Notes under the pieces: generated by a model | What the model saw: only the letters and a program-made list of their open reading frames with translations | Told to the model about the DNA's origin: nothing | Databases searched by the model: none | Program-made: the position numbers and the translations under genes | Assembly (NCBI GenBank): GCA_964492485.1 | Contig: CAZBKM010000012.1 | Coordinates: forward strand, 29,319 to 93,318 | Source of the DNA: UBA5336 sp964492485 | Lineage (GTDB): Bacteria; Pseudomonadota; Alphaproteobacteria; Caulobacterales; Hyphomonadaceae | Reading direction: 5' to 3' | Length of the DNA stretch: 64,000 nucleotides | Shown here: piece by piece, positions 27,025 through 35,225 of the stretch | How positions within the stretch are numbered: the stretch's first letter is position 1 | Layout: the number at the start of each line of letters is the position of its first letter

Positions 27025-27198
27025 TTACGGCTTCCCGAAAAGCGCATCGGCCGCTGATTTGTGTGCGATTTTGCGGGCGCGCTCCTCTCGACACGCCTGA
27101 ATCTCGGCTTCCAGCTCCGCGATGCGGCGATCAAGATCGTCAACGGACAGGTCGTCGAGCTTGGGCAGGGCGGGCTTGCTTGTGTCCTCATCGTCCAT
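27025..27198 (-). CDS. DUF1192 small protein
   Basis: 57 residues: an acidic start (MDDEDTSKP), the family core LDDLSVDDLDRRIAELEAEI, and a short helical tail with Lys/Arg, probably one coiled-coil helix. I set the start at 27198, the first ATG before the conserved core. It lies upstream of rcdA on the same strand, an arrangement usual in alphaproteobacteria; no function is known. Repeat B4 stands between the two genes. Confidence 0.83.
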   Translation of the reverse strand: MDDEDTSKPALPKLDDLSVDDLDRRIAELEAEIQACREERARKIAHKSAADALFGKP

Positions 27199-27319
27199 TT
27201 TCGGGCCTCCACTTTTCAAGGCTCGCAGCAGAGGCCATCTTGGCACGCGATCCAATGCCTCTCCAGTCCCCATTCGGGGTCTGCGAACCGAGCGCGCCGA
27301 TCCGCTCAGGGAGCCCAAC

Positions 27320-28300
27320 ATGCCCGCAACCATGAAGGCCATAGCGACGACTCCGGACACGCCCCTGCGCCTTGTCGCGTCTCCGCGTCTGGTGGCGGGT
27401 GCGGGCGAGGTCGTGATCGACATACATGCCGCCGGGCTCAATCGTGCGGACCTTCTTCAGCGCCAGGGACTCTATCCGCCGCCACCCGGCGCCCCTGAGA
27501 CCATGGGCCTGGAATGCGCTGGCACGGTGGCCGAGGTCGGCGCCGGCGTCTCGCGGTGGTCGGTGGGCGATCGGGTGTGTGCGCTGCTGGCGGGCGGTGG
27601 GTATGCCGAAGCGGTCGCGGTGGACGAGGGGGCGCTCCTGCCGGTACCCGAAGGGATGGATTTCCTCGACGCCGCCTGCCTTCCCGAGGCGGTGATGACG
27701 GTTTGGGCCAATGTGTTCGACCGCTGCGGCCTGAAAGCCGGCGAGGCGTTCCTGTGCCAGGGGGGGACGAGCGGCATCGGGGTGATGGCGCTGCAGATGG
27801 CCCGCTTGATGGGCGCCGATCCAATCTTCGCGACGGCCAGCCGCCCAGACAAGGTGGAGGCCATGCGGGCACTGGGTGCAACCCATCCCATCAACTATGC
27901 CCAGGAGGACTTTTCGTCGGTCATCAAGGCGGCCGGCGGGGTCGACGTCGTCCTCGACATGGTCGGTGGCGATTATGTTCAGAAGCATATCGACCTGATC
28001 CGCCTGGACGGCCGCATCTGCAACATCGCCTTCCTGGCCGGTTCGAAGGTGGAGGTCGACCTGATCCGGCTCATGCTGAAACGCGGCATTCTGACGGGGA
28101 CGACACTGCGCGCCCGCCCGGCGGCCGAGAAACGCCGGCTCCGCGACGCCGTGGAGGCGCAGGTCTGGCCAGCAGTGATCCGGGGCGACATTCGCCCGGT
28201 GCGCGACAGCACGTTTCCCCTTGCCGATGCAGAATCCGCCCATGCCCGACTGAAGGACGGCGGTCATATCGGGAAGATCGTCCTGGACGTGCGCGGATGA
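27320..28300 (+). CDS. NAD(P)H-quinone oxidoreductase, PIG3 family
   Basis: 326 residues, zinc-free medium-chain dehydrogenase of the TIGR02824/PIG3 type that reduces quinones with NADPH. Motifs: AAGLNRADLLQRQGLYPPPPG, LECAGTVAEVG and the dinucleotide-binding QGGTSGIGVMALQMA. The start at ATG 27320 (or 27332) follows CAGGGAG. The stop overlaps the tsaD ATG (ATGA). Confidence 0.92.
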   Translation: MPATMKAIATTPDTPLRLVASPRLVAGAGEVVIDIHAAGLNRADLLQRQGLYPPPPGAPETMGLECAGTVAEVGAGVSRWSVGDRVCALLAGGGYAEAVAVDEGALLPVPEGMDFLDAACLPEAVMTVWANVFDRCGLKAGEAFLCQGGTSGIGVMALQMARLMGADPIFATASRPDKVEAMRALGATHPINYAQEDFSSVIKAAGGVDVVLDMVGGDYVQKHIDLIRLDGRICNIAFLAGSKVEVDLIRLMLKRGILTGTTLRARPAAEKRRLRDAVEAQVWPAVIRGDIRPVRDSTFPLADAESAHARLKDGGHIGKIVLDVRG

Positions 28301-29394
28301 CCGGGCAAGGGACGCTGACGGTCCTGGGACTGGAGACCAGTTGCGACGAGACAGCGGCCGCGGTTCTCCACCTGGCGGCAGGTCGCGTGACGCTGGCGTC
28401 CGATGTGGTCCGCAGCCAGCTCGATGCCCATGCACCCTATGGCGGCGTGGTGCCGGAGATCGCCGCCCGTGCCCATGCCGACCTCGCCGACCGTGTGGCC
28501 GCTGAAGCGCTGGGCCGGGCGGGCTTGCGGGCAACGGACCTTACCGGCGTCGCGGCGACGGCTGGTCCGGGTCTCATCGGGGGTGTGCTGGTCGGCCTGA
28601 TGACGGGCAAGGCGATCGCGCAGGCCGCCGGGTGCGCCTTCGTGCCGATCAATCATCTCGAAGGCCATGCCCTGTCGCCGCGCCTTTCGGCCGAGTGTCC
28701 ATTCCCGTACCTGTTGCTTCTGGTCTCCGGCGGCCATTGCCAGTTTCTGGACGTGCGCGGTCTGGGTGACTATCGCCGTCTCGGATCGACCATCGACGAT
28801 GCGGCAGGCGAGGCCTTCGACAAGACTGCGAAGGTGCTTGGGCTTGGCTATCCTGGCGGACCGGCAGTTGAGCGTCTGGCCCGGCAGGGCCGTGGCGATG
28901 CGGTCGCCCTGCCCCGGCCGCTTCTCAACCGGCCCGGGTTGGAGATGAGCTTTGCAGGGCTGAAGACGGCGATTGCCCGTGCGGCGGGCGAGGCGCCGCT
29001 CACGCCGGCGCGCAAGGCTGACCTGGCCGCCAGCTTTCAGCAGGCCGTGGCGGATATTCTGGCGGAAAAGTCCCGCCGGGCGCTGAGCCTCTTCGATGCG
29101 GGCGGCAGCGCGCGCCGGTTCGTGGTCGCTGGAGGCGTGGCAGCCAATGAAGCCCTGCGCGCCGCGCTGGAAACCGTCGCCGCAGAGGCCGGGGCCTCGC
29201 TCATTGCGCCGCCGTTACGCCACTGTACCGATAATGCGGCCATGATCGCGCTGGCGGGCGCAGAGCGGCTGGCGGCGGGCCTTGTGCCCGAGGCACCACT
29301 GGCAGTGCGCGCCCGTCCGCGCTGGCCTCTGGACGCTTTGGCGGCCGCACGCGCACCGGTGCATGGCGCAGGCCAGCGGGGAGCGAAAGCCTGA
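28297..29394 (+). CDS. tsaD: tRNA threonylcarbamoyltransferase TsaD
   Basis: Transfers the threonylcarbamoyl group to A37 of ANN-decoding tRNAs (t6A), with TsaB and TsaE encoded elsewhere. 365 residues: LGLETSCDETA at the N-terminus, metal-binding HLEGH, SGGHCQ, and STIDDAAGEAFDK. ATGA overlap with the quinone reductase. In related bacteria tsaD is followed directly by gpsA and yciI; here a minus-strand regulator unit of about 1.1 kb separates them. Confidence 0.96.
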   Translation: MTGQGTLTVLGLETSCDETAAAVLHLAAGRVTLASDVVRSQLDAHAPYGGVVPEIAARAHADLADRVAAEALGRAGLRATDLTGVAATAGPGLIGGVLVGLMTGKAIAQAAGCAFVPINHLEGHALSPRLSAECPFPYLLLLVSGGHCQFLDVRGLGDYRRLGSTIDDAAGEAFDKTAKVLGLGYPGGPAVERLARQGRGDAVALPRPLLNRPGLEMSFAGLKTAIARAAGEAPLTPARKADLAASFQQAVADILAEKSRRALSLFDAGGSARRFVVAGGVAANEALRAALETVAAEAGASLIAPPLRHCTDNAAMIALAGAERLAAGLVPEAPLAVRARPRWPLDALAAARAPVHGAGQRGAKA

Positions 29395-29421
29395 GCCTGA
29401 GGGTGGGCCCCTGAACACGGC

Positions 29422-29455
29422 CAAAAAAAAGCCCCCGAACGCGCGGTTCGGGGGC
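29422..29455 (-). terminator. rho-independent terminator of the small ORF
   Basis: GCCCCCGAAC (29431-29440) and GTTCGGGGGC (29446-29455) form a perfect 10-bp stem with a 5-nt loop. Eight A on the plus strand (29423-29430) give eight U on the minus-strand transcript, so it ends minus-strand transcription; the plus direction lacks a U tract. Confidence 0.93.
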
Positions 29456-29593
29456 AGGGGAGTGAGGCATCTCTGACGCGAATGCGCCTTTGGCGCGGGG
29501 TTCGGTCAGGCGTTCTGCCGAGGCACAGGGGCGTTTGTCGTCGTGCCGCAGGGTCTGGGAGGAAACGCGTTGCGGCGGGCCGACAGGTCCAGG

Positions 29594-29710
29594 CTAGCCG
29601 AGCACCTGAATGATTGTGTGCAGGCTTGCCATCACGCCGAGCGTGAGGGGCAGGGCGGCGAGAAAAGCGATCAGGTTGCGACGGCTGTCATTCGTGGTCG
29701 CGAAGGTCAT
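29594..29710 (-). CDS. 38-residue hydrophobic small protein
   Basis: An open frame of 38 codons with GGAG 6 nt before its ATG. It starts MTFATTNDSRRN and continues as one hydrophobic helix (LIAFLAALPLTLGVMASLH) ending IQVLG, so a single-span inner-membrane peptide is predicted. Upstream is a sigma70-type promoter (29770-29798) and downstream a strong terminator, making a self-contained unit of about 330 nt. I know no named family. Coding is supported by SD, promoter and terminator, not by homology. Confidence 0.62.
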   Translation of the reverse strand: MTFATTNDSRRNLIAFLAALPLTLGVMASLHTIIQVLG

Positions 29711-29769
29711 GGCGGGCTCCGTTCACCGGTTAAGGGTTCGATGGCAGGCGCTCTGCCTGTCATGCACCG

Positions 29770-29798
29770 CATATAGCACCACCCTGATGGGTAATCAA
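29770..29798 (-). promoter_or_regulatory. sigma70-type promoter of the small ORF
   Basis: On the minus strand TTGATT, 17-nt spacer, TATATG. An imperfect palindrome ACCCTGATGGGT (29781-29792) lies between the boxes and could be an operator. Confidence 0.6.
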
Positions 29799-29815
29799 TG
29801 AACAAAACGAAAAAT

Positions 29816-29827
29816 ATTCATCATTCA
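29816..29827 (-). promoter_or_regulatory. possible TetR operator, downstream copy
   Basis: TGAATGATGAAT on the minus strand, 18 nt upstream of the small ORF -35 box. It matches TGAATGATCAAT in front of tetR at 11 of 12 positions. Overlaps the tetR stop codon. Confidence 0.35.
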
Positions 29828-30451
29828 ACCTGTGACGCCAACCGGTCGTTTCGGGACCTTGACCGCCCCGGCCGACAGCCCGGCCAGAAGCAGCGCCATC
29901 ACGCCGTCGAATTCCCGTTGCAACTGGGCGAGGCTGAGCCGGCTGAAAAGCTGCGGATATCGGAACTTCATCGTTGCCGATTGCAGCATTTCCGCCGTGA
30001 AGCTGGGGTCGTCCAGCGAGGCGAACTCGCCCCGCTTCACGCCATCCTCCAGCACGGCGACCAGGTGAATGCGTTCCTGGGCCAGTTCCTCATTGGCGAA
30101 GGTGGGTCGCTCGTCGGAGAGCACTTCGGCCACTTCCAGGATCTTGGCGTCGGATGCCAGCTTGTCATAGGTTGACGCGAACTGATGATGCAGCAAGGCA
30201 TACAATCGGTCGGACGCAGGCTCTTCGCGGCGCGCAATCCCCGCAAGCTGTTGCAGGAGCTCCAGATTGAACTTCCGTGCCATCGCTTCGGCGATGTCGA
30301 GCTTGGAGGCAAAGAAACGGTAGATGTTTCCCGCCGACATCCCGCAATCGCGGGCTATCTCGGACATGGTCGTCTTCGCGTATCCGTAGTGCTTGATCCG
30401 CTCCATGGCGGCCTCAAGGATACACTCACGCGTGTCGGGCTTGTTCGTCAT
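29825..30451 (-). CDS. TetR/AcrR family transcriptional regulator
   Basis: 208 residues. N-terminal helix-turn-helix TTMSEIARDCGMSAGNIYRFFASK (about 27-50) preceded by ILEAAMERIKHYGYA. The ligand domain is helical and unassigned. It sits alone on the minus strand between tsaD and gpsA, together with the small hydrophobic ORF; the two may be regulator and target. The shared 12-base motif on either side of the gene is a candidate operator. Confidence 0.93.
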   Translation of the reverse strand: MTNKPDTRECILEAAMERIKHYGYAKTTMSEIARDCGMSAGNIYRFFASKLDIAEAMARKFNLELLQQLAGIARREEPASDRLYALLHHQFASTYDKLASDAKILEVAEVLSDERPTFANEELAQERIHLVAVLEDGVKRGEFASLDDPSFTAEMLQSATMKFRYPQLFSRLSLAQLQREFDGVMALLLAGLSAGAVKVPKRPVGVTG

Positions 30452-30474
30452 GACGTCACCCTAAGGAATTTCTC

Positions 30475-30486
30475 TGAATGATCAAT
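30475..30486 (+). promoter_or_regulatory. possible TetR operator, tetR-gpsA intergenic copy
   Basis: TGAATGATCAAT, with a TGATCA centre, lies in the 73-nt divergent gap between tetR and gpsA and matches the copy near 29.82 kb at 11 of 12 bases. It could serve tetR autoregulation. Confidence 0.35.
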
Positions 30487-30524
30487 GCTTCCTTCAATCG
30501 CACGCATTTTAAGGCTGGTCCGGA

Positions 30525-31520
30525 ATGAGGGAGATTCGGGTCATCGGGGTGATGGGTGCCGGCGCCTGGGGCACCGCTCTGGCGCTCACGGCCCATGAAG
30601 CCGGGCGGACGGTTCGCCTGCACGCGCGCGAAGCGGACGTGGCGGCGGCGCTGTCGGCGGGCGAGGGCAATCCCCGCTTCCTGCCCGGTGTCGATCTGCC
30701 ACGCCTTCCCGCCGGGACGGACCCGGCCATCCTGGCCGGCGCAGACGCCATTCTGGCGGTGGTCCCGGCCCAGTTCGCCCGCTTGGCGCTTGCCGAGGCC
30801 GCGCCCCATATCGCTGCGGGTACCCCGGTGCTGCTTTGTGCCAAGGGCATCGAACAGGGCCGGCTCGCCCTGATGACTGAAGTCCTGGCCGAGACCGTGC
30901 CCCATGCGGTGCCAGGCGTGCTGTCCGGACCGTCCTTCGCCCTGGATGTGGCGCGTGGGCTGCCCACGGCCGTCACGCTTGCCACCGAGGATGTCGCGCT
31001 TGGCCGCGTCCTGATGGCCGCGATCGGCCGCCCTGTTTTTCGCCCCTATTGGTCCAGCGACCTCATCGGCGCCGAGGTGGGGGGCGCGGTCAAGAACGTG
31101 CTGGCCATCGCCTGTGGTCTGACCGAAGGCCTGGGTCTGGGTCGTTCGGCGCACGCCGCGCTGCTCACCCGTGGGTTTGCTGAGATGACCCGGCTGGGTG
31201 TGGCCAAGGGCGCGCGGGCCGATACGCTGGCGGGGCTGTGCGGACTGGGCGATCTGGTTCTGACCTGCACCTCGACCCAGTCGCGCAACATGAGTTTCGG
31301 CAAGGCGCTCGGCGAGGGCCGCACCGCCGAGGACGTCTTGGGCGAGCGCCAGGCCGTCACCGAAGGGGCGGCGACCGCCCCTGCCATCGCCGCCCTGGCC
31401 GACCGGCTGGGTGTGGACATGCCCATCTGCCAGGCCGTCGCCGCCATCCTGGCGGGTCGAACCACGGTCGGCGACGCGGTCGACGCGCTTCTGTCGCGGC
31501 CGTTTCGAGAGGAAGGATAA
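30525..31520 (+). CDS. gpsA: NAD(P)H-dependent glycerol-3-phosphate dehydrogenase
   Basis: Makes sn-glycerol 3-phosphate for phospholipid synthesis. 331 residues: Rossmann GAGAWGTALA, catalytic Lys region EVGGAVKNVLAIACG, and the C-terminal GLGDLVLTCTSTQSRN signature. Followed after 4 nt by yciI. The family usually lies next to tsaD, as it would here without the tetR unit. Confidence 0.96.
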   Translation: MREIRVIGVMGAGAWGTALALTAHEAGRTVRLHAREADVAAALSAGEGNPRFLPGVDLPRLPAGTDPAILAGADAILAVVPAQFARLALAEAAPHIAAGTPVLLCAKGIEQGRLALMTEVLAETVPHAVPGVLSGPSFALDVARGLPTAVTLATEDVALGRVLMAAIGRPVFRPYWSSDLIGAEVGGAVKNVLAIACGLTEGLGLGRSAHAALLTRGFAEMTRLGVAKGARADTLAGLCGLGDLVLTCTSTQSRNMSFGKALGEGRTAEDVLGERQAVTEGAATAPAIAALADRLGVDMPICQAVAAILAGRTTVGDAVDALLSRPFREEG

Positions 31521-31524
31521 GCCG

Positions 31525-31839
31525 ATGCCCCTGTACGTGATCCATGCCCTGGACAAGCCCGGATCCCTAGACTTGCGCATGGCCAACAGGCCGGCCCATC
31601 TCGATTGGGTGCGCCAGTCCGCAGACCGTATCGCGATGGCCGGTCCCCTGTTCCAGGACGATGGCGAGACCTTCGCGGGTTCGGTTCTGGTGGTGGCGTT
31701 CGAAAGCGTCGAGGCCGCGCGGGCCTGGTCGGCCGAAGATCCCTATGTGAAGGCTGGGCTGTTCGAGCGTGTCGACATTCGCCCTTTCAAATGGGTCCTG
31801 GGCGATGGACCACCGGTGACGGACGAGCCCACCCCCTGA
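31525..31839 (+). CDS. YciI family protein
   Basis: 104 residues with the ferredoxin-like YciI fold (MPLYVIHALDKPGSLDLR, RPAHLDWV, the conserved His-Asp pair, DDGETFAGSVLVV, DPYVKAGLF). Function not settled; some members are enzymes. The start follows GGAAGG. In the gpsA transcript. Confidence 0.9.
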   Translation: MPLYVIHALDKPGSLDLRMANRPAHLDWVRQSADRIAMAGPLFQDDGETFAGSVLVVAFESVEAARAWSAEDPYVKAGLFERVDIRPFKWVLGDGPPVTDEPTP

Positions 31840-31906
31840 CGGCGGGTCGGGGTTGGGGGGCACTGACCGCTTCCGTCGAAGCCTGAACCGGTCTAGGGCC
31901 CCGTGA

Positions 31907-33361
31907 ATGCAGTTTCGACCGGTTCTCCTGGCGCTCGGCATCATGACCGGGCTTCTCGGCCTCGCCATGGTGCCGAGCGCGCTCGTGGACCTGATGACAG
32001 GCAACGCGACCTGGGTGGTGTTTGCCAGCACCGCCTTCGTGGCGATGCTGGCAGGCGCCTGCATCCGGATCATGACCTATGCGCCCGATCTTCGCACGGG
32101 CCAGCGCGAAGCCTTCCTTCTGACCGTGCTTGTCTGGCTGGTGCTTCCGCTGGTGGCGTCGGTGCCCTTTCTGGGTATGGGGCTAAGCTTTACCGATGCC
32201 ATGTTCGAGAGCATTTCGGGGCTGACCACGACGGGCGCCACCATCCTGACCGATCTCGACGCGCTGCCGCGGGGGCTCCTTCTCTGGCGGGCCGTGCTGC
32301 AGTGGATCGGAGGTATCGGGATCATCGTGACCGCCATCGCCATCCTGCCGTCCCTGCGCGTCGGCGGGATGCAACTGTTCCAGATCGAAAGCTCGGATCA
32401 GTCCGGCAAGTTCCTGCCCCGCGTGACCGAGATCGCTGTCCAGACGGGCGCGGTGTACCTTGTCGGTTCTCTGGCCTGTGCCGCAGGCTACAGCCTGTCG
32501 GGCCTGTCCCTGTTCGATGCGGTCACCCATGCGATGACCACCATGTCGGCAGGCGGCTTCTCGACCCGCGACGAGTCCTTCGCCGCGTTTGCCGGGACCC
32601 CGGCGCCGCTGGTGGCAACGGTCTTCATGATCGTCGCCGCGCTGCCGTTCAGCCTGCTCGTCCTTGCCCTGTTCCAGGGACGACCGCTCGACCTTCTCCG
32701 CGACCCGCAGCCCCGGCTGTTTCTCGCCCTTGTCTTCGGCATGGCGGCTCTCGTGAGTGCCTATCACGCCCTGTCGCTGGCGCCCGACACGGTGGTCGGA
32801 CGCCCTGGCGGCTTCGACCAGGTTCTGTTCAATATTGTTTCGATAACGACTGGGACGGGCTATGCCTCCGCGCCTTTCGACACCTGGGGCCCGCCGGTGG
32901 TGATCGTGTTCCTGGTCGCGTGCTTTTTGGGGGGGTGTGCGGGCTCGGCCGCCTGCGGCATCAAGATGTTCCGGCTGGAAATCTCCGCCAAGGCCGTGTT
33001 CGCCCACGCCCAGCGCGTCGTGCGCCCTCACCGCGTCGCACCCGTGCGCTACAATGGGCACACGGTTGACGAGGAGACGCTGCAATCGGTCATGGTGTTC
33101 GTCTTCCTCTATGTGGCGAGTTTCATGGTCGGCGCCGCCCTGCTTGGGGTGGCGGGAGAAGACGCCCTGACGGCCATCTCGGCAGCAGCGGCCTCCGTTT
33201 CCAATGTCGGCCCCGGCCTCGGAGAGGTTGTCGGACCGTCCGGCACGTTTCAGCCGCTCTCGGATGCGGCGAAATGGATCTGTGCCGTGCTCATGCTGCT
33301 GGGCAGGCTTGAATTCGTTGCCGTGTTCGTGGTGCTCAGCCGCCGGTTCTGGTTCGGTTGA
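31907..33361 (+). CDS. trkH: TrkH-type potassium uptake protein
   Basis: 484 residues, about ten membrane helices, the pore subunit of Trk potassium uptake. Four selectivity-filter loops are readable: SGLTTTGATI, TTMSAGGFST, SITTGTGYA and ASVSNVGPGLGEV. No trkA is nearby. Ends 11 nt before the convergent hslO stop. Confidence 0.95.
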   Translation: MQFRPVLLALGIMTGLLGLAMVPSALVDLMTGNATWVVFASTAFVAMLAGACIRIMTYAPDLRTGQREAFLLTVLVWLVLPLVASVPFLGMGLSFTDAMFESISGLTTTGATILTDLDALPRGLLLWRAVLQWIGGIGIIVTAIAILPSLRVGGMQLFQIESSDQSGKFLPRVTEIAVQTGAVYLVGSLACAAGYSLSGLSLFDAVTHAMTTMSAGGFSTRDESFAAFAGTPAPLVATVFMIVAALPFSLLVLALFQGRPLDLLRDPQPRLFLALVFGMAALVSAYHALSLAPDTVVGRPGGFDQVLFNIVSITTGTGYASAPFDTWGPPVVIVFLVACFLGGCAGSAACGIKMFRLEISAKAVFAHAQRVVRPHRVAPVRYNGHTVDEETLQSVMVFVFLYVASFMVGAALLGVAGEDALTAISAAAASVSNVGPGLGEVVGPSGTFQPLSDAAKWICAVLMLLGRLEFVAVFVVLSRRFWFG

Positions 33362-33372
33362 GGCCGGGGCCC

Positions 33373-34323
33373 TCAGGCGTTCGGCGTATCGGTCACGTCG
33401 CCGATCGGGATGGAATAGTGGCGATTGCAGAACTGGCAGTTCACGGACAGCGAGCCATCCGGCTCGACCAGGTCCCGCAAGGCTGTGTCCGGCATGGTCT
33501 CCAGCGTGCTGCGCAGCCTCGCTTCGTTACAGCTGCAGGCGTCGCGCAGCCATTGCGGCGCCTCGAAGCGGACGCCCAGTTCGTGAAACAGCCGGTAGAG
33601 AAGCCGCTCGGGCGCGAGGTCGGGGTCGATGAGTTCCTCGTCTGACAGGGTCTCGAACAGGGTGGAGGCGGTCGACCACGCTTCCCCGGTATCGCCTCGG
33701 GCGTCGTCGCCTGCCATGCGCTGCAGCAACATTCCGCCGCCGCGCCAGCCGGCCGGCGTGCCTGTCACCGTCAGCTCCCCGACGGCCAGCGAGACCTGCG
33801 ACGGCACCTGCTCCGAGCGCTCGAAGTATTCCGAGGCGCAGCCTGACAGGGTCGGGTGGCTCATCGGGACAACGCCCTGATAGGACTGCATGGACGGGTC
33901 GTCGTGCACGATGATCAGGCCGAGTACGCCCTTTGCGCCAAACAGATCCGGTATGGCGGCGCGCCGTGCCTCGGTCACCGCCTCCAGCTTGTCCCATCGG
34001 TCCCGATCAAAGCGGGCGTAGCCGCGCAGATTGCCATTGGTCGCGTATTCGGCGACCAGCATGGAGACCGCGCCGTCGCCCTCGGCCTGGATCAGGAGGC
34101 GACCCTCGAATTTAAGCGATGACCCCACAAGGCTTGCCAGGATCAACGCCTCGCCCAGGATCCGCGCGAGTTCCGTCGGATAGTCGTGGCGTTTGAGGAT
34201 CGGATCCAGACTTCCAGGCCCCAGCCGGGCGATGCGTCCCCGAACCGGCTGGCCGTCAATCTGGAAACTGGCGACCATGTCCGATCGGTCGGCGCTTTCG
34301 CCTAGCTTGTCCCAAGACACCAT
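33373..34323 (-). CDS. hslO: redox-regulated chaperone Hsp33
   Basis: A holdase activated by oxidation. 316 residues; the C-terminal zinc-binding switch has CSC and CQFC, the four cysteines of the family. The N-terminal fold includes SYQGVVPM and GCASEYFERSEQ. The start overlaps the end of argF by 22 nt in another frame, giving the conserved alphaproteobacterial argD-argF-hslO run. Confidence 0.95.
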   Translation of the reverse strand: MVSWDKLGESADRSDMVASFQIDGQPVRGRIARLGPGSLDPILKRHDYPTELARILGEALILASLVGSSLKFEGRLLIQAEGDGAVSMLVAEYATNGNLRGYARFDRDRWDKLEAVTEARRAAIPDLFGAKGVLGLIIVHDDPSMQSYQGVVPMSHPTLSGCASEYFERSEQVPSQVSLAVGELTVTGTPAGWRGGGMLLQRMAGDDARGDTGEAWSTASTLFETLSDEELIDPDLAPERLLYRLFHELGVRFEAPQWLRDACSCNEARLRSTLETMPDTALRDLVEPDGSLSVNCQFCNRHYSIPIGDVTDTPNA

Positions 34324-35225
34324 TTGAGGATCGCTTTCTGCGCGTGCAGCCTGTTCTCGGCTTCGTCGAACACAAGCGACTGCGGTCCGTCAATGACATC
34401 GGCGTCGACTTCCTCACCCCTGTGGGCCGGAAGGCAGTGCAGGAACCAGGCGCCGGGCTTGGCGAGCGCCATCAGCTCTCCGGTGACGGCATAAGGGTCG
34501 AGCTCCGCAAGCCGCTCTTCCGCCTGCGTGTCCCCCATGGACACGAAGGTATCTGCGATCACCGCATCGGCCCTGGCAACCGCTTCCTCAGCCGTTTCGA
34601 AGACCTCGATACGCGCGCCCATCTCCTCGGCGAGGTCCAGCTCGTCATCGTCAGGCGCGAAGCGCGTCGGAGAGCCGATCGCCAGAGTGTAGCCCAGCTT
34701 GCCCGCCGCGTGGATGAAGCTGTTGCAGACATTGTTGCCATCGCCCACCCAGGCGAGACGAGCGGCGGAAAGAATGACGCCGTGCTCTTCCAGCGTCATC
34801 AGGTCCGCGACGATCTGGCAGGGATGGGACCGGTCGGTCAGTCCGTTGATCACCGGAATGTCGGCGGCCTCGGCAAAGGCTTCCACGTCACCATGGTCGT
34901 TCGCACGGATCATGACGGCGTCGACATAGCGCGACAGCACGCGGGCCGTGTCTTCCACCGTTTCCCCACGTCCAAGCTGCATCTCGCCGGCCGCGGCAAC
35001 GATGGTCGAGCCACCGAGCTGGCGCATGGCCATGTCGAAGCTGAACCGTGTGCGGGTCGAGCTTTTCTCGAACAGCATGGCGAGCACACGGCCGGCCAGC
35101 GGTGTCTCGGCGTCCGCGCGCCCCCTGGGCCAGCCGCGCCTGCTCGCCTTCATACGGTGGGCATCGTCCAGGATCGTGCGCAGATCTTCGGCCGACAGAT
35201 GGGTCAGATCGATGAAATCGTTCAT
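34302..35225 (-). CDS. argF: ornithine carbamoyltransferase
   Basis: Makes citrulline from ornithine and carbamoyl phosphate. 307 residues with the carbamoyl phosphate loop FEKSSTRTRFSF, HPCQ and HCLPAHRG. The ATG at 35225 shares one base with the argD stop (TAATG). Upstream frame extension beyond this start lies inside argD and is rejected. Confidence 0.97.
   Translation of the reverse strand: MNDFIDLTHLSAEDLRTILDDAHRMKASRRGWPRGRADAETPLAGRVLAMLFEKSSTRTRFSFDMAMRQLGGSTIVAAAGEMQLGRGETVEDTARVLSRYVDAVMIRANDHGDVEAFAEAADIPVINGLTDRSHPCQIVADLMTLEEHGVILSAARLAWVGDGNNVCNSFIHAAGKLGYTLAIGSPTRFAPDDDELDLAEEMGARIEVFETAEEAVARADAVIADTFVSMGDTQAEERLAELDPYAVTGELMALAKPGAWFLHCLPAHRGEEVDADVIDGPQSLVFDEAENRLHAQKAILKWCLGTS

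Noticed and set aside
29441..29445. The 29.43 kb hairpin as a tsaD terminator
   Set aside because: On the plus strand the stem is followed by AGGGGAGTG without U residues; the U tract exists only on the minus strand.
31903..33069. A long plus-strand frame inside trkH in another reading frame
   Set aside because: The in-frame trkH product has all four filter loops and about ten membrane helices; the alternative is a shadow.
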